DNA of 64,000 nucleotides, taken from assembly GCA_017893485.1 (NCBI GenBank), contig CM030367.1:87928910-87992909 (forward strand), given 5' to 3'. The notes beneath the pieces are model-generated. The model did no database searches. It had not been told where the DNA came from and worked only from the letters and a program-made list of their open reading frames with translations. A program made the translations under genes and the position numbers. Source of the DNA: Hemerocallis citrina (Eukaryota > Streptophyta > Magnoliopsida > Asparagales > Asphodelaceae). Position 1 is the stretch's first letter; every line of letters starts with the position of its first letter. Of the stretch, positions 45,364 to 57,051 are shown piece by piece.

Positions 45364-46075
45364 TGTTGGGTTTTGTGTCTTACATGCTTATTCAATGTGA
45401 AAAGAAGACGGTGATACAAGTCAAGGGTTCGAAGCGAAGGATCAAAGATGAGGAGAAACAGTCAGCAGCACTAGTAGCCAACAGAGAAGGGACAGTCGAC
45501 CGTGCGGTTGACCGTCACCTTCTCGGGTTGATGGTCTGGGAGTTACGGTTGACCGCAACTATGTGCGGTCGACCATCCGTGGCGCTGATGGATTTTTTGG
45601 GTGCGCGGGTTTGTTGATTCAATTGAAGCCACCTTCGTCTTCTAATTAGATCGTATGGCTCTAATTGTATGTGTATCTCTTTAGTATACATCGGATGGCT
45701 ATTGTATCAAGATATCTCAACTAGGGCTTCTCTAGATCAATAAATACAATGTAAACGGCTCCTAAAACAGCATGATTTTATTGAGTGCTGAATAGAAGAA
45801 GAGAGTACTTCATATGAGAGGGTGAGAGAGTTTCTCTATTGTAAGCAGCAACCAAGTTCCAGTTAGGCTTGAGAGAGGGTGGTGGTGAGAATTGTAATAT
45901 TCTTGTATCTTTTTTAGTTGAAATAACATCTCGGTTCTTCCTCTTCCGGATTAAGGCGAAAGCCCCAACCGGGACAATTCTTGTGTGTTTTGTGTGATTG
46001 GTGCGATCTAGTTTTGCTTGGTGGTTTGTGTTGATTGTGTCGAAGACTCAACAAGATCCTCAATTTTCCTAACAA
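45364..46075 (+). repeat. 3' LTR of the plus-strand copia element
   Basis: 712 bp, TGTTGGGTTTTGTGTC to TTTTCCTAACA. It preserves the uninterrupted sequence GACCGCAACTATGTGCGG that serves as the empty-site reference for the CACTA insertion into the 5' LTR. Confidence 0.92.
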
Positions 46076-46088
46076 AATCCTATAAAGT

Positions 46089-46260
46089 AATGACCACCAG
46101 TCCTCCAGACTATTAGCCTCACACCTAACCAAGATACCCTCACAAAGCCTCCTATACATTCCCCGATGTTGAACAACTGAAGATGAGGGGGTCTATCGAC
46201 TCACTGCTTCCACAACATAAAAGGCATTCTGGAAGAGGAGGGGGTCTATCGACTCACTGC
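46089..46260 (-). pseudogene. L1 ORF2 fragment (part 2 of the split copy)
   Basis: The minus strand encodes ECLLCCGSSESIDPLIFSC and VYRRLCEGILVRCEANSLED, a zf-RVT segment with its CxxC and C. Joined conceptually across the nest it runs straight into the L1 tail at 20114. A 53-bp tandem duplication (GAGGGGGTCTATCGACTCAC at 46185 and 46238) lies in it. Confidence 0.7.
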
Positions 46261-46556
46261 TTATACAACATAAATTAAGGGCATTCCGATGTAAACGCAG
46301 ACTTCGGGATGCTAAAAGTTTTATATTCGCAGTTATCTTCACAAATAGTTTTCACTCCCACACCTTTAATCATGGTACATCCTATAGTTTCCACTACCCA
46401 CAACCCAACAGGAGTTGTTAAACTCTCTTTATTCCGCTCACAGCATGCTTCTGTATGTAGCCCTTCAATGATGTGCTTCCGAGCGGAGCATCAAAACTCA
46501 TCGAGGCATCCTCGATAGCATTATATGGCAGCGAGATACACTTCACATGTTGTGCA

Positions 46557-46831
46557 TGTTTGGAATTATGCGATGGATCTTGTTGAGTCTTCGACACGAT
46601 CAATACAAACCACCAAGTAAATAGTGGATCACACTAAACACAAAAAACACACAATATTTTCTCAGTTTGAGAAATTCCTAATCCAGGGGAGAAAAAAAAG
46701 ATATTATTCAAATAAAGAAGATACAAGAGTTACAAATCTCACCATAGCCCTCTCTCCAGCATAACTGGAAATACTTGCTGCCTACAATGGAGAATTCACT
46801 CACCTCTTAGATGACGTACTCTCTTTTATAT
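46557..46831 (-). mobile_element. Truncated copia LTR (minus strand)
   Basis: TGTTTGGAATT..GGATCTTGTTGAGTCTTCGACAC is the reverse complement of the 3' end of the copia LTR at 45364-46075 (CGAAGACTCAACAAGATCC). Homology stops at 46831 where the next copia element begins. Confidence 0.7.
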
Positions 46832-49656
46832 TATTAAGAATTCCTTCCGAGTTTTGCGATACGATCACTACAAACAAACCACCAAACCAATAGTAAACCA
46901 AATCAAGCATACAAAGCGCACAATTTTGTCTCGGTTTAGGTAAACCCTAATCTGGGGTTGAAATAATCGAGATGGTATTCACCTAGAGAAAGATATAAGA
47001 GCAACAACTACTCTCTCCATGAACCTATCTATCTCTAAAACTTCACCAGAAGATACTTAATGTCTACAATGGAAAACTCTCAAACTCTCCGCAATGAAGT
47101 ACTCTCTTTTCCTTCTCAAAGGAGGCCATTACAATGTACATATAGAGATCTAAAAAAACTCTAGGTTGTAGTCTTGATACAATAACCTTCCCATATTCCT
47201 AAACAGATAACCATATGATGAAAGTCGTACGATCAAACTTGGAGAGAAAGTTGGGCTTCAAACTGATCACCAAGACCCGACCCAATTTGCTGCTGCCTGT
47301 AGGTTGCGGTCGGTTGCACCAAAGGGCAGTCGATTGCAATGCACCCCAACCAACCTAGAGAGTTATGGTAGTAGAATGTTATTTTTTTTCCTGCTAGCTG
47401 CTATTATTTCTTCCTCCACCATCGACGCTTCAAAGCTCTTCTCGCATCATCGTCTTCTCTTCACATAGAACTAGTATGCAAGAAATAAACCCAAAAATGT
47501 CCACCTTGGATTGCATAATCATGCTACCACATCTGTGTGATTAAACTCTTCCAGACTCTTTTCTTATCCTCTTGTAAACTAACATGATTTAATTGCTTCT
47601 TCTGCTAGTTGAATCTACCTTCACCTGTTTTTCAAAATTGTATGTCTCCTTCAAGGGCATATTCCAGTAGGTGTCAACATGAAGGCGACACTCTCCACAT
47701 GAACTCCTCCTATCCCGAGGCACTCTCCACCTCCAGACAGTATTTGAACGTCGCAGTCTCACTTGGATGATTCTAGTGATGGCCAACTAGATAATGCTTT
47801 AGGAACAATGGACTTCTAAACACATGGCCAAGTTTTTTTGTTCCCTTAAAGCTGGAAGAGGTTGTACTAACCCTGCCAAATTCCTTTCTTTCCCTTCACC
47901 ACCTTACAACTACTTTCCCAAACTGATAAAACTCCAGGCTGAGTTGTGTACCTGCAGTCTCATGCTTTGAGAGTTCTCCCAGATATCAGGCTTCATTTCA
48001 AAAAAGGAATATGCATGACCTTCTCTAGTGTGTATCCCTTTTCGTCTGCCATCTCTGAATCCACTGTTCCCTCACTCATTACATCACAAATCTCACTAAT
48101 CCTCAGTCTCATACAACGACATGTTGTAGACTTGTAAGTAGAAAACATATTCCTCTCAGAGCAAATATGGGAAGAACTATCTGAATCAAAAGACTAGCCG
48201 GAATCCACATCCAAAGAACTTAAAACAAGAAAACAATCTAAGTTATCACCTGATTCAGCGACACTGACTATGATGGCTCCCCTATGATTCAACCACTTGC
48301 AGCAGTCTCTCTTGTAATGCTCAATTCTTCTGCAATGGTGACAACGGATCCCACCCTTACGCGCACTGTTCCTTCTAATTGAAGTACCATCCACCGTCAA
48401 GCAACTCACAAAAGTAGAAGTCGATTTCTAACTCTCCTTCCTACGTGCATCCTCCTCCACTACTTTGACCACACTGGCTACCAAAAACCTTTACTTGGTA
48501 GATTTTTCATCTAGCTTGTTGGTTATCAAGTTGGATAAATTTGTCCATGAATATATAAAGTTGGAAAGTTTAAGATCATATGTGTTCATTGCCCTCGGTT
48601 CAGATAATTCCGTACTGAACTCCTCTACATTATCTTGAAGAGTGGTACCTTCCTTCATTGAGAAGCCCCATAGTTTTTTCTTCCAGTACATCTGATCATG
48701 TAACGACAATTCTGAGTAGTCAGTTCTGAGTCTCGCCCATAGACCCACCGTGCTTCTCCTACAACTGACTTCACTCGTCAATAATAGACGAATTAAATCC
48801 AAGGCTTCTTAACAAATCTCTTCTCAATTCTTCTGCATTATGTCGATTGGTCTCTCATTATCTCCTTCTAGGGCTAGAGCCAAGCTCTGTTGAACCGACG
48901 CGTCGTGCATGTTCTCCTTCTTGAGATCAAAGTTGATATTACTATCGAATCGCTTGATCTTCGTGAACTGATTTTTCCTCTCCAAGGAACTCGAGCAATC
49001 CCTTTTTTACAACCTGACTCTCTGAAACCAATTGTTAGGAATTCTTGCCGAGTCTTGTGAAATGATCACTACGAACAAATCACCAAGAAAATAGTAGAAC
49101 AAACCAAATACACAAAGCGCATAATTTTGTCCCGGTTTGGGTTAACTGAGATGATAATCAACTAAAGAAAGATACAAGAGTTACAACCACTCTCAACATG
49201 AACCTATCTATCTATAAAGCCTTACGAAATGATAATTGTTGCTTACAATGGAAAACTCTCAAACTCTCTGCAATGAAGTACTATTTCTTACCTCTCAAAG
49301 GAGGCCGGTAAAATGTATATATAGAGATGTAGAAAAACCCTAGGTTGTAGTCTTGATACAATAACTGTCTGATATTCCTGAAAAAGATAACCATATGATG
49401 AGAGCCGTACGATCTAACTTGGAGAGAAAGTTAGGCTTCAAACTGATCATCAAGACCCGACACAATTCACTGCTACCCCAAAGAGCAGTCGATGGCAATG
49501 GACCTCGACCAATCCAGAGAGCTATGGAAGCCAAATTTCAATTGCTTCCGCTGATGGCTGCTATTGTATCTTCCTCCACCATCGACGCTTCAAACCTCTT
49601 CTCGCACCACCATCTTCTCTGCACACCGATTTAATTTGATAGACATAAACCCAACT
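46832..49656 (-). mobile_element. Gag-only copia element, minus strand
   Basis: The LTRs are 46832-47497 (3') and 49033-49656 (5'). They share GAATTCCTTCCGAGT or GAATTCTTGCCGAGT at one end and CACCATCGACGCTTC..TTCTC near the other. On the minus strand a primer-site-like TTGGTTTCAGAGA follows the 5' LTR and AAGGTGGACATTTT precedes the 3' LTR. The interior is only about 1.5 kb and encodes gag. The family is related to the plus-strand copia element at 20355-46075 but the LTRs are clearly diverged. Confidence 0.8.
48190..48965 (-). pseudogene. Copia gag, minus strand, degenerate
   Basis: Starting near 48965 the minus strand encodes KRFDSNINFDL, then LDLIRLLLTSEV, LWARLRTDYSEL, YWKKKLWGFSMKEGT and LSNLITNKLDEKS (UBN2-type gag), and at 48400-48270 the knuckle CHHCRRIEHYKRDC. 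Stops at two positions and a frame change separate the pieces. It ends near VDSG, before any protease active site can be recognised. Confidence 0.8.
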
Positions 49657-50556
49657 GTGCGCATCCGAATGTTGGGAGTTTACTAACTTTGTCATCATCC
49701 CAGATTCTAAATTTAGTAATCAAATTTGGAAGACAAAAATCTACATGACTACTTGACAGTGGAGGTTTTAACACAAGGGGACTGAAAAGAACGTTAATAA
49801 TCCACAAATTTGGCATCAAATTTACCTTCTCACTATTACCAATTGCCCATCTCAAACCTTTATTCCCAATACATAGAGATTCCCACGATCACCTATGTCC
49901 TATTTTCCATTTAATTCGATCTGAATGTGCATCATACTTCATACTTCATTTGAAATATAATCATACTTCATTCGATGGAATTGTTTGATCTTAAAGGAGA
50001 TTGATATAGGTAAAATCGAAGCCATACGATCTGAGTGCGCATCTCAAAGCTTCTCATGGTCTAAAGAATAATTTCACATCCGCAACGAACATAAGAAAAA
50101 GGAATTTCCAGCTAATCATGGCTGTGAGTCTAAAATATCCCAAATTAGGAATTAAATAATTGATTCAATTCATTAACCAGGAGAATCTCCAACCAAATCT
50201 TAATATATACTTTTCAGGTATATCTTCTATAATTAATTCCGAGCTTGTAAATATTATCCCATCATTCATCAAAAGGTAATCAATCTTTCTCTACTAAAAA
50301 CCATAATCAATTTCTTGTGTTGCTAACTTGAGCGTAAACGGTTTTTCACCAGAGCCACCTCCGGTGTAAAGACATTTTACACATCATCAGGCATTTCCAA
50401 CTGTCCAGATTCGAATCTAGATGATTTTAGCCATCTATATCTAGATTCAGGCGATCATTAGCCAAGTCAGATTCAAATCATGATCAATGGTTTAGATCAC
50501 ACCTTTCTCCTCGTTAAAATAACTCATCATCCGATTGCTCTCACACTAAAAAAAGC
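49657..50556. other. Probable decayed LTR before the Tat-like gag relic
   Basis: AT-rich sequence without coding content. By position it should contain the 5' LTR of the element whose gag follows, because ACAGATTGGCTGCCTATGGG at about 50557 resembles the primer-site region of the Tat-like element (GATTGGCACCGTCTGTGGG). No second LTR copy is available to define its ends. Confidence 0.45.
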
Positions 50557-52600
50557 AGCAACAGATTGGCTGCCTATGGGAAAGTACAGATGCACCTCTT
50601 CTATCAGATATTGCCGACAAAAAATCACTTTCAGCCATGCCTCCCAAAAGAAAGCAAAGGCAGCTGCCACCAGCCGCCAAGCCGATCCTCTCCCTTCGCC
50701 ATCACAACCTTATGGCCACTAAGGCAGTCCTCCTCATCTGCCAGTGTAGCCTCCTCCTAGTGGGGTTGTGTCAGCGGACTCCCGACTCAACTGTCCCAAG
50801 CCCAGTTCGGTTGAGAACTGGGATTCAGCACCTCGACCATTCCCCGATGCCCCTTACAGTACCCCCTGCGTAGCCGGACCTCCGCGATGTCATCAACTCC
50901 AGACAGCAGGGAACGGATCTCCGCCATTGCTTAGATGAAAGGCTCTCCCAAGGTGATGTTCCCCACTCAGAATACTGCAGAAGTCAGAGGAGTCCTTCCC
51001 CCCGATGACATAAATCCTCACGGACACCCTGGCCACGAGGGCAAAGAAGTAAGAGGAGCCTGAATCCAGTCAGTCAATGAGCTCCCAGGAACTACAGAAA
51101 AGAGGAGACGCCCGTTACCACAGCTGAGTTCCTTACATTCGCCAACTAAGTCCTTAAATCCCTCTATGGGGCCCCAAGAAGGGGCCGCAAAATAAGCAAA
51201 TCCATGCCCTAGAACTTAGCAAGAAGAAGGTTCCTGGAGGTCAACCCAATATGAGGACTAAGAAGGTGTGTTCCTCTATCACCACAGAGAGATAGAAAGC
51301 CACCTTGATCATATCAGTCTAGAGGAGGGGCACCGAGGTAGAGGATCCACCCCCATCTGACCTTCCTTCACCATAGATGTCCTTGAAACCCTTGTCCCGG
51401 AGAAGTTCAAACCTCCTCCTTTTGATTCATATGATGGTGAATCCGACCCCGCTAGTCACATCGAGAGCTTCAAAACTCTCATGATGATCCATAGAGCTTC
51501 CAACACACTCCACTCTAGAACCTTCCTGGCTACCTTGAATGGATCAGCATGGGAGTGGTACTCCCGTCTACCTTCAGGGTCTATCTCTTCGTTCGATCAA
51601 CCTGAAAAGATTTTCCTTACACACTTTGTCAGCAGTCGTAAGACCGAGAAGACTAGTGCTTCCTTGCTCGAGTTGAAGCAAAGGGCAGGGGAGTCACTTA
51701 AGAACTACGTTAGGCACTTCAAAGCCGAGAATAGGTCCGTCCCGGCCCTTGACTTGACTATAAAGGTTGGCATCTTCGGCCACAACATCTCCGAGGCAAA
51801 CCTTAAAGCATCTCTTTTCAAGAAGCCTCATCGTAACTTCTCCAAGATATTGCAAAGATGTGAGAAGTACATCCAAGCGGAGAAATCTCTTCATCCCCGA
51901 GACCAAAGTCAGCCCTCGTCCAGGAACAAACGAAGGATGGAAAATTGAGGAAAGGCCCAAGAAGTCCTAGAAAAATGGGTCGGGCCAACGTCGCCTTCCT
52001 CCGATTCTTTGCTTCGATAAGTTCACCCTGCACAACATCGACCTATCGATAGTCTTCATGATACTTGAGGGAGACGAGCTGCTTCATCCCCACCCAAGGG
52101 GATGAACCCTAACAGGAGAAGGGATAAGAGTCGTTGGTGCCAGTTCCACAAGGACAATGGTCATAACATGAATGAGTGTTGAGTCCATAAAGACAAAATT
52201 GAAGCCCTCATCCGCCGCGGTCACCTCTCTGAGCACACTCAGAAGGAAAGCTCGATCCTCTGCCAGCTCGAGGAGCTAACAAGTAAGCAGACAGGGATTG
52301 CGAGTACCATGACTTGGAGCATATGGCCATCCTCCATTTAATCCATAGAGGTCGTATGGGTGGGGATTCCAAATCCTCCTAAAAGACGTTCATCTGAGAG
52401 GTCAACTCCATGCACAACATTCCCCCCCCCCAAGGCATGGGAATTCCAATAAGTTTCTCTAACAAGGATCTTGATGGTGTCCAAACCCCTTACTGCGAAA
52501 AACTAGTGATCAGCTTCTCCATGGAAAACCACGAGGTGCAGTGCATCTTGGTGGATAATGGAAGCTTATAGTTTTTCCCCCACCTAATTCTTGGGTTCCT
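50557..52600 (+). pseudogene. Tat-like Ty3 gag-protease relic
   Basis: Near 50640 CCTCCCAAAAGAAAG matches the gag start of the element at 34487. 51400-51948 encodes DPASHIESFKTLMMIHRASN, FLATLNGSAWEWYSRLPSG and SLKNYVRHFKAE, clearly the same gag family. WCQFHKDNGHNMNEC near 52140 is the knuckle. After it, 52440-52570 encodes ISFSNKDLDGVQTPYCEKLV and ILVDNGS, the start of an aspartic protease with D-N-G in place of DTG/DSG (DNG is common in this lineage). Multiple frameshifts and stops. Homology stops near 52580 at the RTE fragment. Confidence 0.8.
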
Positions 52601-52664
52601 AGTCTCCTTCCTTGCACATGTGTTTCCCAATCTTCACATCCAATACCATTAATCTATATTATGA

Positions 52665-53650
52665 GGTTAAACACACTCCGGAATAACTTTACAATCTTTT
52701 CATGTCAAGCGATTTACCTTTCTAGTGATGAAAAAATCAATCCAACTCCTATTTGCCCCACTTTTAAAGGTTATCAAATGTTCCTTCCTCTTCCTAAAAT
52801 AAGTATTTGTTAGTATAAGATCATACGAAGCCGCAAAATCTAATAGTGCCTCTCCACCATCGTTCTTATTTCCAAATCCATGTCCTCCATGTACCATCTC
52901 ATATCCCATATTATCTTCTCATACATGTCCATTAAAATCTCTTCCTATAAATAGTTTTTCACCTAAGGGTACTCCTTGAATTATCTCATCCATATCTTCC
53001 AAAAATTTATTTTTAGGTTGTGCATCTAATTCTAATTGGGGTGCATAAGCACTAATGATAATAATTATGTTTCCCCCTAATACAAGCTTAATTTGTATTA
53101 TTCTACTTCCTTTCCTGTTAACACCTACTACATCTCTTTTGAATTTCTTATCTACTAAAATTCCTACTCCATTTCTATTTCTAATTTTACCAATATTATA
53201 TAATTTAAAACCATCTATCTCTTTACCTTTCTCCCCTACCTACTTTGTTTCTAGTAAACAAGCTATATTAATATTTCTTCTAAACATGGTATCTACTAGT
53301 TCTATGCTTTTTCCTGTTAATGTTCCTATATTCCAAGTCGCTAACCTAAACTTATTTTTCTGGACTAGCTTCTTTAACCGCACACGTCCAGATTGGTGCA
53401 GGAACCCTTACCTATTTTTCACTGCACCAGGGCGCCGGTGCGATGCCCCTTGCACATTTTTCAAAGCACCCGGAAGCAGGCACAACGCATCGCTTCTAGG
53501 GAATGCCCTAGCATTTGCACGTATATTATTAGGATTCATGTTCATAAGATTTGACAAAATTTTATGCTAGCTGTCAACTGCCTAACGCAACCCTCCTCCA
53601 TACCCGGTTTATGGCCGGATTCCTGGCTTAGGACAGGCAATGGCGGAGTT
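52665..53650 (-). pseudogene. RTE-clade LINE, endonuclease part
   Basis: On the minus strand, near 53355, LATWNIGTLTGKSIELVDT is the first conserved block of the AP-like endonuclease. It is followed by ACLLETKWVGEKGKEIDGFK, GVGILVDKKF, ISAYAPQLELD and DMDEIIQGVPLGEKLFIGRDFNGHV. The 52909-52700 frame then reads GGHGFGNKNDGGEALLDFAA and NTYFRKRKEHLITFKSGAN. The 5' end near 53650 has TGCCTGTCCTAAGCC, typical of plant RTE 5' regions. Several stops interrupt it. The reverse transcriptase is missing, so the copy is truncated at about 52665. Confidence 0.85.
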
Positions 53651-53654
53651 GGAC

Positions 53655-54310
53655 TAATTATTTTATAGAGTACCAAAATTTACTAGATTAACTACTATTT
53701 GGAGAATCGAAAAATTAATAAAAATAGCACTAAATTAAACTAAACTAAAGGAAAAAGTTAAACAAATTTAAAAAAATATCTGAAATTTTAAGGTTTATGA
53801 ATAGAAAAAATAAATCTACGGCTTTTGATTTCACATAGTTAATCCCACACAATTCATAATTCTATGAAACTAAAAGCTCTACTTTTCCAAGTTGTAAACC
53901 AAAATCCCTTAATTATTAAATGTCTTCTCCCAAATAACACCAAGCATATCCCCAACTAATAATTCGTCACTCTATGCAAATTTAATTATTTGAATATTCA
54001 TTAAGTTCTAAGGATTTTTTCATGGTCACATTAATCGCGGTAAATTATCTCTAATTTCATTTAATTGTTATTGTTTAATTCTATAATTCTAAATTACAAC
54101 TTACCGCTCGGCATCCCCCATGATTCAATAAAACAAACAACAGTTGGCCAAACAATTGTATGCATTAAGAACAAAAATTAAACACACAACTCTGGAAAAA
54201 TAGAAGAATAAAATAACATAGTAATTTAAATTGTGTTCTCAAAAGTAGGCTACATCGAAGCCCTAGAAAAATAAAATTAGTTCATGATTTTGCCACTAAT
54301 AAACATCTTA
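53655..54310. other. No gene recognised
   Basis: AT-rich sequence without domain matches or clear repeats. Confidence 0.5.
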
Positions 54311-54319
54311 TTGGAGAGC

Positions 54320-54320
<1 letters not shown>

Positions 54321-54388
<68 letters not shown>
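54321..54388 (+). repeat. (TAA)n microsatellite
   Basis: About twenty-two TAA units; produces a spurious tyrosine run on the minus strand. Confidence 0.95.
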
Positions 54389-54667
54389 GAATAGAGAAGA
54401 AAGAACTAGTTGTTGTTTGTAGTCGAAATTGAATCTGTGATTTCTCTCAAAATAAAGTCTCGGGATATTTTCCTCAGAATCCGTGCACATATCTTCTTCT
54501 TGTTTTCTTTTTTCTTCCTCAGAATCCGTGTGGTCACCTTCTTCTCTTTTCTCTAGTTTCTTTATGCCGCAATCCCCCCTCCTTTCTCCTTTTAAATTAT
54601 CTTTTTCTTTTCTTCCTGGCTTCGGGACCTGTGCCCTCTTCCTCCGTTTTTGTGCAGCCGCGACTTC

Positions 54668-54676
54668 TTTATATAA
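54668..54676 (-). promoter_or_regulatory. TATA-like box, minus strand
   Basis: TATATAAAG on the minus strand precedes a purine-rich leader containing two copies of CACGGATTCTGAGGAA (near 54480 and 54525). The layout resembles the TATA/leader of the LTR at 6.69 kb, so this may be the promoter of another decayed LTR. Low certainty. Confidence 0.35.
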
Positions 54677-55225
54677 GGAGAGGGAGTGTTTTAAATAGGG
54701 TTAGGGTTAGTTAAATTAGGATTAGATAGTTAATTAATTAATTAATTCAAATCCATTGATCAAGATTAATCTGTTAGATTTTAAACTAATCAATTAACTA
54801 ACCGTAAATCAAATCCACTCAACTTTCAACCCAGACTGTCTCTTTCCTTTTGAATTTTTTTTATTACAAAATTTCATTCCATCCCCTAGCTGACAATAAT
54901 ATATTCTAGTGGTTCTTCAGAGGGTCAATTTGTAGAAACATGCATTAGAGTACTCGAATTTTTCAGAAATCTTCACATAGAATCAATTTGAAAATTTGAA
55001 ATCTTTATCCTTATTTTCATCCTTGATTTCACCAAAACGTCCACCTTTTACACTTATCCTTCTCATTCCTTCAAAATCAAACAAATAAATAAAAGTAAGT
55101 TGAAAGGAGATAAATTTTAAAGAAATAAATAAGAACTTGTAATATTAATACATAAAAGAGTAATAAAAATCATGTACAAGTTGCACACATCACCTATAAT
55201 CTGTCTTTGAAGAATTTTAACTAGT

Positions 55226-55505
55226 TTCAAAAACAGAACGAATGGCAAGTTGAACTCTAAACGTGCTTGATTGCAGGTTGCTAAAGTGACTCCGATCCAT
55301 GGGTATGGATTCCGAACTGGTTTATTTAGGTATTAACTGGTTGCAAGAGCAGATCGAATGGCAAGTTGAACTCTAAACGTGCTTGGTTGTAGGTTGCTAA
55401 AGCAACTCTGAGCCATCGGTATGGACTCCGATCCTATAGACGAGGCGTTAACGGGTTGCAAGAGCAGATCAAATGGCGAAGTGAACTCTGAACTTGCTTT
55501 GTTCT
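55226..55505 (+). repeat. Tandem repeats, ~2.4 x 116 bp
   Basis: AATGGCAAGTTGAACTCTAA-type anchors occur at 55241, 55357 and 55471. Units also share GTTGCTAAAG and ATGGACTCCGA. Confidence 0.85.
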
Positions 55506-56380
55506 ATAGAGTTCTGTTCAAACTCATTATCTCCCTGTGGGGAGTTTTCTTCAAAAAATTTATATTTGAAGTAGTTAATTGAGTTAATTGTTGCAGAGTG
55601 TTTTTCATAATATGCATAAACATTTGCACTAGTTATTTCTCCAACTTGTTCCTTCTGATGTAGGTGAACAAAAGCATCGTAATATATATTTGATATATTT
55701 CTTCAATATCGATTTTATTTTTTTCTAAAGAAGAATATTTGACCATATTTATTGTATTCCATTGAAACACATTAGTAGTTGCTATAGTAGCCTTGTTTTG
55801 CAGCTTAACAATTATATTTTTGATATTTTTTATATCTGTTTTTATTTCATGAAGCATATCTATAATGTAATTATAGATTTCTAGTTTTGAGATAGAATCA
55901 GTGTGTGGGAAGATGAATTTTCATACTGGTCTTTGTTAAGACCCTATTGACACTTGTATGTGTCTTCTAATCCAATTATCATGTTTATCATGCCATCCAT
56001 GATATCATTCTTCAACATATTCTATAGTTCAATCATAATTATTTATAAGGATATGTAATATCTTCATAATCTTTCTTTTTCTCTTGTTATTTTTTATCCC
56101 AACTCCTGCGACTAGTCATAGTATCCCTTACCGTGGTTTTCTGGTAGGGTTTGGCCTCGAATCTATAACCCAAATCCTATACTACCGCTTCATAGGAGTA
56201 GAGCACAACCTTGGTTCGATTTTACACCAAACGTATTAACTTAAGAGCAAGATAGCTAATGAAGATCATGTTTCAATTATATATATTTTAAATGATTATG
56301 ACCAAACTAATGAACATACTTTAAAAAACTTAAGCCATCATTAAAAAGAAAAGATAGAGAACCTCCATTCAACTTGACCT
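55506..56380. other. No gene recognised
   Basis: AT-rich non-coding sequence; by position possibly the leader or LTR part of the Ty3 element whose integrase relic lies to the right. Confidence 0.4.
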
Positions 56381-56389
56381 TTGGGTCCG

Positions 56390-56960
56390 AAGCTTTAATC
56401 CCCTTGAAGAGTCATCCTGAAGACCACAATAGTACACTTGGAATCCCTTTTAGAGCTTCATCAAGCCTCATCTTGAGGTCTTCAAGGATCTTCCTATTAG
56501 TCTTCTCAACTTGACATTTGGTTTAGGGATGTGAGATGAAAGAAAAATGATGTTTGAACCCTATATCAGTGCAGGCAATGCAGAATATCTTGGTGGTAGT
56601 GAATTGGGTCTCGTTATTGGTGATAAATATCTGGGGGTTCCCAAAATCTGCAGACAGTGTTCTTCCAAAAGAATTGTTGAATCTTATGTTCGGTGATGGA
56701 GGCCGATGATTCCGCGTCAATCCACTTCATGAAGTAGTCAATAGCCACTACTAAGAAGCTTCTCTGTCCCATCATAGGGGGAAACTAACAAGGATATTCA
56801 TTCCACACATGGCGAAGGGTATCAGGATTGATATGGAACGAAGGTCGACTTGGAGCACTCACTTGATTAGGGAGAACTTCTGGTAGGGAGTGCATCGGCG
56901 GACATATTCTTGGGCGTCATCGATGATTGAGGGCCAATAGTACCCATGATTATGAGTATT
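56390..56960 (-). pseudogene. Tat-like Ty3 integrase fragment
   Basis: The minus strand reads FLVVAIDYFMKWIDAESSAS, corresponding to the conserved 'AVDYFTKWVEAE' of the integrase core. It then reads QQFFWKNTVCRF, PQIFITNNETQF (the family's I.TDNGTQF, with the catalytic aspartate replaced by asparagine) and GFKHHFSFISHP. Frame changes separate the blocks. It is cut on the right by the TR-GAG insertion at 57052. Confidence 0.8.
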
Positions 56961-57051
56961 CCATGCAAGGAACCTCATCGCCTATGTGGCCACCACTGAT
57001 TCCTTCATTTAGTTCTCTAAAATTATAGTTGGCTTCCTTGGGGTAGAGGCA

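Larger units (their letters stand above)
20355..46075 (+). mobile_element. Gag/protease-only copia LTR element hosting a CACTA insertion
   Basis: The 5' LTR starts TGTTGGGTTTT at 20355, is split by the CACTA at 20549/43227 and ends TAACA at 43790. The 3' LTR is 45364-46075. A tRNA-Met-type primer-binding site (TGATATCAGAGC) is at 43793 and a purine-rich AAGGTGGAGAT precedes the 3' LTR. The host duplication is AAACC (20350-20354) versus AAATC (46076-46080), one mismatch. Internal DNA is only about 1.57 kb and encodes gag and a protease start. Integrase, reverse transcriptase and RNase H are absent. The two LTRs differ at many positions, so this is an old insertion compared with the elements nested in it. 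Confidence 0.9.

Noticed and set aside
54308..54490. Frame with a long tyrosine run
   Set aside because: Translation of the (TAA)n microsatellite on the minus strand.
54698..54712. Telomere-like AGGGTTAGGGTTAG
   Set aside because: Only two units; far too short for an interstitial telomere.
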